A DNA stretch of 64,000 nt from Rhizobium sp. P32RR-XVIII (lineage in GTDB: Bacteria > Pseudomonadota > Alphaproteobacteria > Rhizobiales > Rhizobiaceae): NCBI RefSeq assembly GCF_012641395.1, contig NZ_JABAIH010000001.1, positions 620,001-684,000 of the forward strand, in the 5' to 3' direction. A model generated the notes under the pieces. It ran no database searches, was not told the origin of the DNA, and saw only the letters and a program-made list of their open reading frames with translations. Below are positions 44,401-54,067 of this stretch, piece after piece (the first letter of the stretch is position 1; each line of letters opens with the position of its first letter). The position numbers and the translations under genes are program-made.

Positions 44401-45762
44401 ATGAAGAAGATCCTTTTGATGGGCGTTGCCGCGGCTGCGCTTTTTGCCGGAGCGGCTTCCGCTGCCGACCTGAAATTCGCTCCGGGAGAGGACGCGAAGT
44501 TCAACTGGAAGAGCTATGACGATTTCAAGGCCGCTCACGCCGACCTAAAAGGCCAGCCGCTGACGATCTTTGGACCGTGGCGCGGCGAGGACGAAGCCTT
44601 CTTCCGCAGCATTCTTGCCTATTTCACGGAAGCGACCGGCGTTGACGCCACCTACTCGTCATCCGAAAACTACGAACAGCAGATCGTCATCGATACGCAG
44701 GCCGGCTCTCCGCCGAACGTTGCCATTCTGCCGCAGCCGGGTCTTCTGGCCGATCTGGCCAGCAAGGGTTTCCTGACGCCGCTCGGCGACGAGAACTCCA
44801 AGTGGGTGAAGGATAACTACGGCGCCGGCGATAGCTGGGTCGGCTACGGCACCTACAAGGGCAAGGACGGCAAGGAAGCCTTCTATGCCTTCCCCTACAA
44901 GGCCGACCTGAAGTCGCTCGTCTGGTATGTGCCGGAGAACTTCAAGGAAGCGGGCTACAAGATCCCGACCACGATGGAAGAACTGCATGCCCTGTCGGAT
45001 CAGATCGTCAAGGACGGCGGCGTTCCGTGGTGCATCGGTCTGGGCTCGGGCGGCGCCACCGGCTGGCCGGCGACCGACTGGATCGAAGACATCATGCTGC
45101 GCCAGCACAAGCCAGAGGTTTACGATAAGTGGACCACCAATGAGGTGAAGTTCACCGATCCCGCCGTTGTTGCCGCGATCGAGGAATTCGGCTCGTTCGC
45201 CAAGAATGAGAAGTATGTCGATGGCGGCGTTGCCGCAGTGGCGGCAACCGATTTCCGCGACAGTCCGAAGGGCCTCTTCGCCGTTCCGCCGAAGTGCTAC
45301 ATGCACCGTCAGGCTTCGTTCATCCCGTCCTTCTTCCCGGAAGGCACAAAGCTCGGCCAGGATGTCGACTTCTTCTACCTGCCGACCTACGCAGCGCATG
45401 CGGATCTCGGCAAGCCGGTTCTCGGCGCAGGGACGCTCGTGACAATCACCAAGGACTCCAAGGCGGCGCGCGCCTTCGTCGACTTCCTGAAGACGCCGAT
45501 CGCACATGAGGTCTGGATGGCTCAGTCGAGCTTCCTCACGCCGTACAAGGGGGTGAGCACCGCAGCCTATGCCAATGATCAGATGAAGAGGGAAGGCGAG
45601 ATCCTGACGACAGCTACGACCTTCCGCTTCGACGGTTCGGACCTGATGCCTGGCAAGATTGGCGCGGGTGCGTTCTGGACCGGCATGGTCGATTTTGTCG
45701 GCGGCAAGTCGGCGGAAGATACCGGTAAGGAAATCCAGGCCGCCTGGGACGCCATCAAGTAA
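44401..45762 (+). CDS. aglE: AglE, alpha-glucoside-binding protein
   Basis: 453 residues with a signal peptide (MKKILLMGVAAAALFAGAAS, cleaved near ASA-AD). A family 1 solute-binding protein; in S. meliloti the Agl system takes up sucrose, maltose and trehalose. GGAGG lies 5-9 bases before the ATG. First gene of the agl operon; a set of hairpins follows it. Confidence 0.94.
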   Translation: MKKILLMGVAAAALFAGAASAADLKFAPGEDAKFNWKSYDDFKAAHADLKGQPLTIFGPWRGEDEAFFRSILAYFTEATGVDATYSSSENYEQQIVIDTQAGSPPNVAILPQPGLLADLASKGFLTPLGDENSKWVKDNYGAGDSWVGYGTYKGKDGKEAFYAFPYKADLKSLVWYVPENFKEAGYKIPTTMEELHALSDQIVKDGGVPWCIGLGSGGATGWPATDWIEDIMLRQHKPEVYDKWTTNEVKFTDPAVVAAIEEFGSFAKNEKYVDGGVAAVAATDFRDSPKGLFAVPPKCYMHRQASFIPSFFPEGTKLGQDVDFFYLPTYAAHADLGKPVLGAGTLVTITKDSKAARAFVDFLKTPIAHEVWMAQSSFLTPYKGVSTAAYANDQMKREGEILTTATTFRFDGSDLMPGKIGAGAFWTGMVDFVGGKSAEDTGKEIQAAWDAIK

Positions 45763-45776
45763 CCGTCGCGAGCCGG

Positions 45777-45894
45777 TGCCGCGGGGCAACCCGCGGCATT
45801 TGGCATGGGTGGCCGGAAGCATGGGGACCGGCCAGCGCCGGACAATTTGATCAGCGCAACAAAGACGTTGACGGTGACCGGCGCCAGCCTTTCA
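45777..45894 (+). other. Three hairpins in series between aglE and aglF
   Basis: TGCCGCGGG/CCCGCGGCA (45777-45785 with 45790-45798, loop GCAA), TGGCCGG/CCGGCCA (45810-45816 with 45828-45834), and GCGCCGG/CCGGCGC (45835-45841 with 45888-45894). Their position after the binding-protein gene is that of mRNA-stabilising elements which raise binding protein over permease. Confidence 0.6.
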
Positions 45895-45923
45895 GGATCG
45901 ACAAGTAGCAGGGGGAGGGACGA

Positions 45924-46937
45924 ATGCTGTCGCAGATAGTTTCCGCGTTGGGCGTTGTGATCGTGGCGGTGTTTGCCTGCTCCGCCTATTTCTATTTCTC
46001 GAACAAGCTTCTCGATCTGGCGCTACCGGTCAAGGACGGCGACATCCACTCGGCTGCGCGCAACCTGAACCGCCGGGGCATGATACGCCCCTGGCTGTTT
46101 CTCGGGCCGGCGTTGTTTCTGCTGATTGTCTATCTCGTCTACCCGGTCATCGCGACGCTCATCCTGTCGTTCTACGATCGCTCCGGCTCGAACTTCGTAG
46201 GCTTTGCCAACTATCAGTGGGCGTACAACGACCGCGAATTCCGCCAATCGATCTTCAACAACATCCTCTGGCTCGCAGTCGTTCCGGCCGCCTGCACCTT
46301 CTTCGGCCTCGTCATCGCAGTCATGACCGATCGCATCTGGTGGGGGAATATTGCAAAGAGCATCGTCTTCATGCCGATGGCGATCTCCTTCGTCGGCGCG
46401 TCGGTCATCTGGAAATTCATCTACGAATATCGCGGCGGCAACGACGTTCAGATCGGCCTTCTCAACGCCATCGTCCAGCTCTTCGGCGGCTCGCCGCAAG
46501 TCTGGATCTCCGTTCCCTTCTGGAACAATTTCTTCCTGATGGTGATCCTCATCTGGATCCAGACCGGTTTTGCGATGGTCATTCTCTCTGCCGCCCTTCG
46601 CGGCATTCCGGAAGAAACCATCGAGGCCGCTGTGATCGACGGGGCCAACGGCTGGCAGATCTTCTGGCGCATCATGGTGCCGCAGGTCTGGGGCACGATC
46701 GCCGTGGTGTGGACCACAATCACCATCCTCGTCCTCAAGGTTTTCGACATCGTTCTCACAATGACGAACGGTCAGTGGGATTCGATGGTGCTCGCCAATC
46801 TGATGTTCAACTGGCTGTTCCGCGGCGGTGGCGATTCCGGCCGAAGCGCCGTCATCGCCCTTATCATCATGCTCGCGGTGACGCCGATCATGGTGTGGAA
46901 CGTCCGCCGCGCGAACCGCGAACTCGGAGGCCACTGA
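45924..46937 (+). CDS. aglF: AglF, alpha-glucoside ABC permease
   Basis: 337 residues, MalF type. One N-terminal helix (SQIVSALGVVIVAVFACSAY), then six membrane segments with the EAA loop EETIEAAVIDGANGWQIFWR. GGGAGGGA precedes the ATG. aglG follows after one base. Confidence 0.95.
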   Translation: MLSQIVSALGVVIVAVFACSAYFYFSNKLLDLALPVKDGDIHSAARNLNRRGMIRPWLFLGPALFLLIVYLVYPVIATLILSFYDRSGSNFVGFANYQWAYNDREFRQSIFNNILWLAVVPAACTFFGLVIAVMTDRIWWGNIAKSIVFMPMAISFVGASVIWKFIYEYRGGNDVQIGLLNAIVQLFGGSPQVWISVPFWNNFFLMVILIWIQTGFAMVILSAALRGIPEETIEAAVIDGANGWQIFWRIMVPQVWGTIAVVWTTITILVLKVFDIVLTMTNGQWDSMVLANLMFNWLFRGGGDSGRSAVIALIIMLAVTPIMVWNVRRANRELGGH

Positions 46938-46938
46938 G

Positions 46939-48102
46939 ATGACCTTGTCGGAACGCTTCGTCAGGATTGGCGCGGCTCGTCTCTTCGTTCACTTCTGCGT
47001 CCTGCTGATCGTGATCATCTGGCTGATCCCGACGCTCGGCATCTTCGTCAGCGCCGTCCGCGACAAGAACCAGATCGTTGTCTCCGGTTGGTGGACCGCC
47101 TTTGCCGGCTCGACGCGCACGGTTGCCGGCCGCGTCGGAACCGCCGACCAGCAGAAGCAAGAGGGACCCGTCTACGTCATTTCCGGCAATCTGCTGGAGG
47201 GCCAGGAGGGCCGTTTGCTAACGGCTTTCGGCACGCGCATCCAGCAGCCGTCGGCCTACAAGGCGGGCGAGACCGCTGATCTCGGTGAGAGCCTCAGCCT
47301 TCAAGTCAATGAGGACGGCACGTATCGCTTCGTAAAAAGCGCGCCCTTCACGGATGACGATGCCGGCCGCCGCGTCTATCTTGCGGTTTTGACGCCCCCG
47401 GAATTCACGCTGCAAAATTACAAGACAGTTCTGACCAGCGAGGGGATCGGCCAATCCTTCATCAACTCTCTGACTGTCACCATCCCCGCGACCATCATCC
47501 CGATCCTCATTGCGGCCTTCGCCGCCTATGCGCTAAGCTGGATGGAATTCCCCGGCCGCGCCTTGCTGATCGCCCTCGTCGTCGGCCTTATCGTCGTGCC
47601 GCTGCAGATGTCGCTGATCCCGCTGCTGCGTCTCTACAACATGGTGGGTTCGGCTTTCGACGTGCCGTCAAAGACCTATCCCGGCATCTGGCTGGCGCAT
47701 ACTGCTTTCGGCATGCCGCTCGCCATCTATCTGCTGCGCGCCTATATCGCGGGTCTGCCCAGGGAGATTATCGAATCCGCGCGCGTCGATGGCGCAAGCG
47801 ATTTCGAAATCTTTACCCGCATCGTATTGCCCCTTTCTTTTCCCGCTCTCGCGTCTTTCGCGATCTTCCAGTTCCTGTGGGTGTGGAACGACCTGCTTGT
47901 GGCGATGGTCTTCCTCGGAACCGACCGGCAGCACCTCGTGCTGACCGGCGCGCTGAATGCGCTGCTCGGCTCCCGCGGCGGCAACTGGGAAATTCTAACG
48001 GCGTCCGCCTTCGTCACCATCGTGATACCGCTGCTCGTGTTCTTCGGGCTGCAGCGCTATCTCGTGCGCGGGCTGCTTGCGGGTTCGGTCAAGGGTGGCT
48101 GA
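46939..48102 (+). CDS. aglG: AglG, alpha-glucoside ABC permease with periplasmic insert
   Basis: 387 residues, MalG type, but longer: about 110 residues (GWWTAFAGSTRTVAGRVGTA to PEFTLQNY) are inserted between membrane helix 1 and 2. The EAA loop is EIIESARVDGASDFEIFTRI. Coupled to aglF. Confidence 0.94.
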   Translation: MTLSERFVRIGAARLFVHFCVLLIVIIWLIPTLGIFVSAVRDKNQIVVSGWWTAFAGSTRTVAGRVGTADQQKQEGPVYVISGNLLEGQEGRLLTAFGTRIQQPSAYKAGETADLGESLSLQVNEDGTYRFVKSAPFTDDDAGRRVYLAVLTPPEFTLQNYKTVLTSEGIGQSFINSLTVTIPATIIPILIAAFAAYALSWMEFPGRALLIALVVGLIVVPLQMSLIPLLRLYNMVGSAFDVPSKTYPGIWLAHTAFGMPLAIYLLRAYIAGLPREIIESARVDGASDFEIFTRIVLPLSFPALASFAIFQFLWVWNDLLVAMVFLGTDRQHLVLTGALNALLGSRGGNWEILTASAFVTIVIPLLVFFGLQRYLVRGLLAGSVKGG

Positions 48103-48136
48103 TCCAATTGAATATGCATATCCCACAGGAACAAAC

Positions 48137-49789
48137 ATGAGCATGCAATCCCAACCTGATTTAACGGTCGACAAGGACTGGTGGCGCGGCGCTGTGATCT
48201 ATCAGATCTACCCGCGCTCCTTCCAGGATTCGAACGGCGACGGCATCGGCGATCTGAAGGGCATTACCGCCCGCCTGCCGCATGTCGCTGGCCTCGGCGC
48301 CGACGCGATCTGGATTTCGCCGTTCTTCACCTCGCCGATGCGAGATTTCGGCTACGACGTTTCCGACTACGAGAACGTCGATTCGATCTTCGGCACGCTG
48401 GTGGATTTCGACACGATGATAGCCGAGTCCCATCGCCTCGGGATCAAGGTGATGATCGACCTCGTCATCTCGCATAGCTCTGACCAGCACCCCTGGTTCG
48501 TCGAAAGCCGTTCCAGCAAGACGAATGCAAAGGCGGACTGGTATGTCTGGGCCGATGCAAGGCCGGACGGCACGCCGCCGAACAACTGGCTATCGATTTT
48601 CGGCGGCTCTGCCTGGGCCTGGGATCCCACCCGCATGCAGTATTACATGCACAACTTCCTGACCTCCCAGCCGGACCTCAACCTGCACAATCTTGAGGTC
48701 CAGGACCGGTTGCTCGATGTCGTCCGCTTCTGGCTGAAGCGCGGCGTCGACGGTTTCCGCCTCGATACGATCAACTTCTATTTCCACGACAAGGAGTTGC
48801 GCGACAATCCCGCTTTGGCGCCGGAACGCCGCAACGCCTCGACCGCGCCGGCAGTCAACCCGTACAACTTCCAGGAACACCTCTACGACAAGAACCGGCC
48901 CGAGAACCTGGCGTTCCTGAAGCGCTTCCGGGCCGTTCTGGAAGAGTTTCCGGCAATCGCATCCGTCGGCGAAGTGGGTGACAGCCAGCGAGGTCTTGAA
49001 ATCGTTGGCCAATACACGTCCGGAAACGACAAGATGCATATGTGTTATGCCTTCGAGTTTCTTTCTCCCGATCCGCTTGCGCCGGAGCGCGTCGAAGAGG
49101 TGATGAAGGATTTTGGCGCTGCCGCGCCTGACGGCTGGGCCTGCTGGGCGTTTTCCAATCACGACGTCATGCGCCATGTCAGCCGCTGGGGCTCGCTCGT
49201 TGCGGATCACGACGCCTTCGCGAAGCACTATGCTTCCCTGCTGCTGACGCTGCGTGGTTCCGTCTGCCTCTACCAGGGCGAGGAGCTTGGTCTGACGGAA
49301 GCCGATCTCGCCTATCAGGACCTGCAGGACCCCTACGGCATTCAGTTCTGGCCGGAATTCAAGGGCCGTGACGGCTGCCGCACGCCGATGGTCTGGGATT
49401 CGCAGGTAGCCCAGGGAGGCTTCTCGACCGTGAAGCCCTGGCTGCCGGTGCCGGTCGAGCACATCCTGCGCGCCGTCAGCGTGCAGCAGGGCGACGAGAA
49501 TTCCGTGCTTGAGCACTACCGCCGCTTCCTCGCCTTCCGCAAGCAGTATCCAGCGTTCGCCAAGGGTGAGATCGACTTCGAGCCGCCGCAAGGCGAGGCG
49601 CTTGTCTTCACGCGCAGATACGGAAACGAACAATTGCTCTGCATTTTCAATATGAGCCCGCTGGAAACCAACGTCACCTTGCCAATGGGAGAATGGCAGG
49701 CGCTGACGGGACACGGCTTTACCAGCAACAACTATGGCGACAGGATCGATATTCCGGCTTGGGGGGCGTATTTCGCCCGTCTCGCATAA
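48137..49789 (+). CDS. aglA: AglA, alpha-glucosidase (GH13)
   Basis: 550 residues, intracellular. The GH13 motifs are present: nucleophile Asp in GFRLDTINFY, acid Glu in VGEVGD, and Asp in SNHDVMRH. It hydrolyses imported alpha-glucosides to glucose. The start at 48137 (MSMQSQPDL) follows AGGA; upstream codons overlap the leader. Confidence 0.94.
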   Translation: MSMQSQPDLTVDKDWWRGAVIYQIYPRSFQDSNGDGIGDLKGITARLPHVAGLGADAIWISPFFTSPMRDFGYDVSDYENVDSIFGTLVDFDTMIAESHRLGIKVMIDLVISHSSDQHPWFVESRSSKTNAKADWYVWADARPDGTPPNNWLSIFGGSAWAWDPTRMQYYMHNFLTSQPDLNLHNLEVQDRLLDVVRFWLKRGVDGFRLDTINFYFHDKELRDNPALAPERRNASTAPAVNPYNFQEHLYDKNRPENLAFLKRFRAVLEEFPAIASVGEVGDSQRGLEIVGQYTSGNDKMHMCYAFEFLSPDPLAPERVEEVMKDFGAAAPDGWACWAFSNHDVMRHVSRWGSLVADHDAFAKHYASLLLTLRGSVCLYQGEELGLTEADLAYQDLQDPYGIQFWPEFKGRDGCRTPMVWDSQVAQGGFSTVKPWLPVPVEHILRAVSVQQGDENSVLEHYRRFLAFRKQYPAFAKGEIDFEPPQGEALVFTRRYGNEQLLCIFNMSPLETNVTLPMGEWQALTGHGFTSNNYGDRIDIPAWGAYFARLA

Positions 49790-49808
49790 GGAATCGGGAG
49801 GGGATCAG

Positions 49809-50897
49809 ATGACTGGAGTTATGTTAAAGGATATCCGCAAATCCTACGGGGCCGTGGACGTGCTCCACGGCATCGACCTGGAAATCAATCAGGGCGAGTT
49901 CATCGTCTTCGTCGGACCGTCCGGCTGCGGCAAGTCCACGCTGCTGCGCATGATTGCAGGCCTCGAGAAGATCACCGGCGGGGAGATGTATATCGATGGC
50001 CAGCTCGTCAACGAGGTCCCGCCGTCGAAGCGCGGGATCGCCATGGTGTTCCAGTCCTATGCGCTCTATCCGCATATGACGGTCTTCGACAACATGGCTT
50101 TCGGCATGAAGATCGCCGGCGAGAATAAAAGGGAGATCGATCGGCGCGTGAGAGCCGCCGCCGAAACCCTGCAACTCACCAAATTTCTCGACCGCCTCCC
50201 CAAGGCGCTTTCCGGCGGCCAGCGCCAGCGCGTGGCGATCGGCCGCGCCATCTGCCGCAATCCGAAAGTCTTTCTGTTCGACGAGCCGCTGTCGAACCTT
50301 GACGCAGCGCTGCGCGTGGCGACCCGCATCGAGATTGCCCGCCTTAGTGAGCAGATGGCGGACACGACGATGATCTATGTCACCCACGACCAGGTTGAGG
50401 CCATGACGCTGGCGGACAGGATCGTCGTGCTCTCGGCCGGGCACATCGAGCAGGTCGGCGCGCCGCTGGAACTCTATGAGCGTCCGGCAAACCTGTTCGT
50501 TGCAAAGTTCATCGGCTCTCCGGCCATGAACATCATTCCCGCCACCATCAGCGAAACCGGCGCCGCGACGAGGGTCACGCTGACCGGCGGCAAGTCCGTC
50601 ACGCTTGATATTCCGACTGCCGGATCAGAGAAGGACAAAAGAGCAAGTTTCGGCGTGCGCCCGGAAGACCTCCAGCTCGCCGATGGCGATGATTACCTTT
50701 TCGAGGGAGAGGTTGCGCTCGTCGAAGCGCTCGGCGAAGTGACGTTGCTTTATATCGAGGGGCTGGTGCCGGGCGAGCCGATCATCGTCAAGATTCCGGG
50801 AATAACCGGCATAAAGAAAGGTCAGAAGATGAGGTTCGCCGCCGATCGGTCGAAACTGCATCTTTTCGATGCGGAGGGGTACACTTACAGAAAGTAG
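49809..50897 (+). CDS. aglK: AglK, ABC transporter ATPase
   Basis: 362 residues, MalK/UgpC type. Walker A GPSGCGKST, signature LSGGQRQRVAIGRA, Walker B VFLFDEPLSNLDA, and a C-terminal TOBE region. GGGAGGGGAT precedes the ATG. Completes the agl importer. No clear terminator follows in the gap 50898-51064, which holds TTAA-N6-TTAA at 50991-51004. Confidence 0.95.
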   Translation: MTGVMLKDIRKSYGAVDVLHGIDLEINQGEFIVFVGPSGCGKSTLLRMIAGLEKITGGEMYIDGQLVNEVPPSKRGIAMVFQSYALYPHMTVFDNMAFGMKIAGENKREIDRRVRAAAETLQLTKFLDRLPKALSGGQRQRVAIGRAICRNPKVFLFDEPLSNLDAALRVATRIEIARLSEQMADTTMIYVTHDQVEAMTLADRIVVLSAGHIEQVGAPLELYERPANLFVAKFIGSPAMNIIPATISETGAATRVTLTGGKSVTLDIPTAGSEKDKRASFGVRPEDLQLADGDDYLFEGEVALVEALGEVTLLYIEGLVPGEPIIVKIPGITGIKKGQKMRFAADRSKLHLFDAEGYTYRK

Positions 50898-51064
50898 GAC
50901 TACATTGCCGGACTGCTCCTTTCTGCCTTGAGGGATGCGATCATCACCTTCTGTTAAGCAACCGATGCTAGGTTTTTCCCTGTCGTTTTTTAAGGGGAAT
51001 TAAGGTTGTGGGTGCATCCAATCCATTGCCGCCAGGGCATTTTCTAAACAAGGAAGAATCCTTC

Positions 51065-51418
51065 ATGTACGACCGCGAACAGCGGTTTAGAATGGAGGAT
51101 ACGATGAACGCAGCGCGCATCGAATATACCGAAAAGGGTGTCATGCACATGGCATCCCGCCGCTGCGATATCGTCCGAATCTCGATGAGCAGCGCGACGC
51201 TCGCCCTCTTGACGCAGTTCAATCTGCCAAAGCAGTTTTATCTGGATATTCCGGATGCGCGCATCACAAAAGTCGGCTGCATGCTGATGCGGGTAAACGC
51301 CAACAACACCATCGAAGTGCGGTTCCTGCGCATGCTGACGCAGAAGGAGATGAACAAGATATTCGTCTACAGCACCCATCCGGCCCATCGCGATTACGTT
51401 CTCGACGTTCGCAGCTGA
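51065..51418 (+). CDS. Small PilZ-like protein
   Basis: 117 residues. About 45-105 resemble a diverged single PilZ domain ([20 protein letters not shown], then [20 protein letters not shown]). The c-di-GMP motifs (RxxxR, DxSxxG) are incomplete, so binding is doubtful. ATG 51065 has AGGAAG 8 bases upstream; ATG 51104 with GGAGG at 5 bases is an alternative that removes 13 residues. Monocistronic, with its own terminator. Confidence 0.7.
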   Translation: MYDREQRFRMEDTMNAARIEYTEKGVMHMASRRCDIVRISMSSATLALLTQFNLPKQFYLDIPDARITKVGCMLMRVNANNTIEVRFLRMLTQKEMNKIFVYSTHPAHRDYVLDVRS

Positions 51419-51440
51419 TCGGAGCACATTGCACTTGAAA

Positions 51441-51467
51441 GCCCGCGATCACCTCGCGGGCTTTTTT
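51441..51467 (+). terminator. Rho-independent terminator after the PilZ-like gene
   Basis: GCCCGCGA (51441-51448) and TCGCGGGC (51454-51461), 5-base loop, then TTTTTT. It ends 3 bases before the convergent edd stop. Confidence 0.92.
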
Positions 51468-51469
51468 GT

Positions 51470-53290
51470 TCAGTGGAAGAGGACTGTCGCACCGTGGTCC
51501 GAGGCGCCGACGGCCCGGCGGAACGGGGCGAAGAGCTCGCGGCCCATGCCGAATTCGTTGTCGGACAGATCGGCCGTCACCGGCTCACGCTCCGCCATGG
51601 TGGCTGCGTCGACGAGGACTTCCAGCGTGCCGCGGACAGCATCGAGGTGGATGATGTCGCCGTCCTGGATACGGGCGATCGGCCCGCCTTCGACAGCTTC
51701 CGGCGTGACGTGGATCGCAGCCGGAACCTTGCCCGAAGCGCCGGACATGCGGCCGTCTGTCAGGAGCGCAACGTGGAAACCGCGGTCCTGCAAAACGCCG
51801 AGCGGCGGCGTCAGCTTGTGCAGTTCCGGCATGCCGTTCGCCTTCGGTCCCTGGAAACGCACGACCGCCACGAAATCACGGTTCAGCTTGCCCTCCTTGA
51901 AGGCGTCCTGCAGCTCCTGCTGGCTGTGGAAGACGATGGCGGGCGCCTCGATGATATGGCGGTCCGGCTTTACTGCAGAAATTTTGATGACCGCCTTGCC
52001 GAGATTGCCGCGCAGCATCTTCAGGCCGCCATTCGCCTGGAAGGGCGTTTCGATGCTGGCAAGCACCTTGGAATCGTGGCTCTTTTCCGGCGCCGGCTCG
52101 CGGACGACAGTGCCGTTGTCGCCCAGGCGTGCATCGATCGTGTAGGCCTGAAGCCCCTGGCCGGCGACTGTGCGCACGTCGTCGTGCAGCATGCCTTTTT
52201 TCAGCAGTTCCTTGATGAGGAAGCCCATGCCGCCTGCGGCGTTGAAATGGTTCACGTCCGCCAAGCCGTTCGGGTAGACACGGGCAAGCAGCGGAATTTC
52301 TTCGGAGAGTTCGGCAATGTCCTGCCAGCTAAGCTGGATGCCGGCGGCGCGCGCCATCGCAACGAGATGCAGCGTGTGGTTGGTGGAGCCGCCCGTCGCA
52401 TGCAGGCCGACGACGCCGTTGACGATGGAGCGTTCATCGATCATCTCCCCGGCGGGCGTGAATTCGTTGCCGAGCGCGGTGATCGCCAGAGCGCGTTTGG
52501 CGGCCTCGCGCGTCAGCGCTTCGCGCAAGGGCGTGCCGGGATTGACGAAGGAAGAGCCCGGCAGATGAAAGCCCATGATCTCCATCAGCATCTGGTTGGA
52601 GTTGGCGGTGCCGTAGAAGGTGCAGGTGCCGGGGCCGTGATAGGACTTGGACTCGGCCTCCAGCAGCTCGGCGCGGCCGACCTTGCCTTCCGCATAAAGC
52701 TGCCGAACGCGTGATTTCTCATCGTTCGGCAGCCCGCTCGTCATCGGCCCCGCCGGAACGAAAATCGACGGCAGGTGCCCGAAGGAGAGGGCGGCGATCA
52801 CCAGGCCCGGGACGATCTTGTCGCACACGCCAAGGAAGAGCGCGGCATCGAACATGTTGTGCGAGAGACCGACGCCGGCGGACATGGCGATCAGATCGCG
52901 GGAGAACAGCGAGAGCTCCATGCCCGGCTGGCCCTGTGTGACGCCGTCGCACATGGCCGGAACGCCCCCGGCGACCTGGGCAATGCCGCCTGCTTCGGCG
53001 GCGGCTTCGCGGATGATCGCTGGATAGGTTTCGAACGGCTGGTGGGCCGAAAGCATGTCGTTATAGGCGGTGATGATGCCGAGGTTGGGCACGCGCTCAC
53101 CCGCCAGCGCATCCTTCTCGGCGGGGGAACAGACCGCAAAGCCGTGGGCAAGGTTGGCGCAGCCGAGGATCGAGCGCTGGACGCCCGTGGAAGCCGCGGC
53201 ATGCAGGCGCTCGAGATATCGCTCGCGCGTCGGTTTCGATCTCTCGACAATGCGGGACGTGATCGCAGATATGCGTGCGTTAGCGGACAT
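51470..53290 (-). CDS. edd: Edd, 6-phosphogluconate dehydratase
   Basis: 606 residues, normal for the family. Entner-Doudoroff step 6-phosphogluconate to KDPG, [4Fe-4S] dependent. [40 protein letters not shown] and [20 protein letters not shown] are conserved. The start at 53290 ([13 protein letters not shown]) is the family start. Third gene after zwf and pgl. Confidence 0.97.
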   Translation of the reverse strand: MSANARISAITSRIVERSKPTRERYLERLHAAASTGVQRSILGCANLAHGFAVCSPAEKDALAGERVPNLGIITAYNDMLSAHQPFETYPAIIREAAAEAGGIAQVAGGVPAMCDGVTQGQPGMELSLFSRDLIAMSAGVGLSHNMFDAALFLGVCDKIVPGLVIAALSFGHLPSIFVPAGPMTSGLPNDEKSRVRQLYAEGKVGRAELLEAESKSYHGPGTCTFYGTANSNQMLMEIMGFHLPGSSFVNPGTPLREALTREAAKRALAITALGNEFTPAGEMIDERSIVNGVVGLHATGGSTNHTLHLVAMARAAGIQLSWQDIAELSEEIPLLARVYPNGLADVNHFNAAGGMGFLIKELLKKGMLHDDVRTVAGQGLQAYTIDARLGDNGTVVREPAPEKSHDSKVLASIETPFQANGGLKMLRGNLGKAVIKISAVKPDRHIIEAPAIVFHSQQELQDAFKEGKLNRDFVAVVRFQGPKANGMPELHKLTPPLGVLQDRGFHVALLTDGRMSGASGKVPAAIHVTPEAVEGGPIARIQDGDIIHLDAVRGTLEVLVDAATMAEREPVTADLSDNEFGMGRELFAPFRRAVGASDHGATVLFH

Positions 53291-53357
53291 GGGAGTTATC
53301 CTGCCTTGGTTGCTGTTCAAATTGTACGTTCGCGGCTCGGCGCCCGGAGGCTTGGTC

Positions 53358-54056
53358 TTACGGAGCCCAGTAGATATCGACCGGCGTCGCTGCCCGCCGC
53401 AGGACGGCGCGAATTGGCATCTCCGCCTCTTCTCCGGCGCCTTCGGCTTTCGTCAGGGCGTCCTTCTTGCCGTTGCCTTCGATATGGAGCACCAGGAGCC
53501 CGGCATCCTGGAGGCTAGAGAAAGTGAAGGTCAGCCGAGGCTCGCCGGCACCCTCCGCCTCCATGGAAATGAGGCCACGCGGCGTCGCCGGATCGAGCGC
53601 CACGGCAAGGTTATTGCCGCCGGGAAAGAACGAGGCGGTGTGTCCGTCGCCACCCATGCCGAGAATCACCACGTCGAAAGGATTGCCGATCGCTTTCGTC
53701 TCGGCAGTCGCAAGCTTCGCCGCCTCTTCGGCGGAGCCTGCCTTCTGGTAAAGCGGCACGAACCGCGCCGCTTTCGCCTTGTTCTGCAGCAGATTGTCCG
53801 CGACCAGAAGGTGGTTCGAACGATCATTGTCGGCTGGGACCAGGCGTTCGTCGACAAGCGTCGCCGTCACCTTGCTCCAGTCGAGATCGCGGGACGACAG
53901 CTCCTGAAAGAATGCCTTCGGCGTCGAGCCGCCGGACACGGCAATGCTCGCCGCACCGCGCGCGGCGATCGCGGCCGAAAGCCTCTCCACCACCTTGTCC
54001 GCAAGGCTGCGGGCAAGATCTGCGGAATTGGCAAAAGCATGCATGGTCGCGGCCAT
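53358..54056 (-). CDS. pgl: Pgl, 6-phosphogluconolactonase
   Basis: 232 residues. It hydrolyses 6-phosphogluconolactone, the zwf product. [16 protein letters not shown] and [15 protein letters not shown] are the family motifs. Lies 11 bases after zwf and 67 bases before edd, in one operon. Confidence 0.96.
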   Translation of the reverse strand: MAATMHAFANSADLARSLADKVVERLSAAIAARGAASIAVSGGSTPKAFFQELSSRDLDWSKVTATLVDERLVPADNDRSNHLLVADNLLQNKAKAARFVPLYQKAGSAEEAAKLATAETKAIGNPFDVVILGMGGDGHTASFFPGGNNLAVALDPATPRGLISMEAEGAGEPRLTFTFSSLQDAGLLVLHIEGNGKKDALTKAEGAGEEAEMPIRAVLRRAATPVDIYWAP

Positions 54057-54067
54057 CGCTAGTGCTC

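Noticed and set aside
44659..45822. Long minus-strand open frame opposite aglE
   Set aside because: Shadow of AglE and of the hairpin region; no recognisable domain.
48590..49714. Long minus-strand open frame opposite aglA
   Set aside because: Shadow of AglA; the GH13 motifs on the plus strand settle the coding strand.
51473..52714. Long plus-strand open frame opposite edd
   Set aside because: Shadow of Edd; it begins inside the terminator/stop region with no ribosome binding site.
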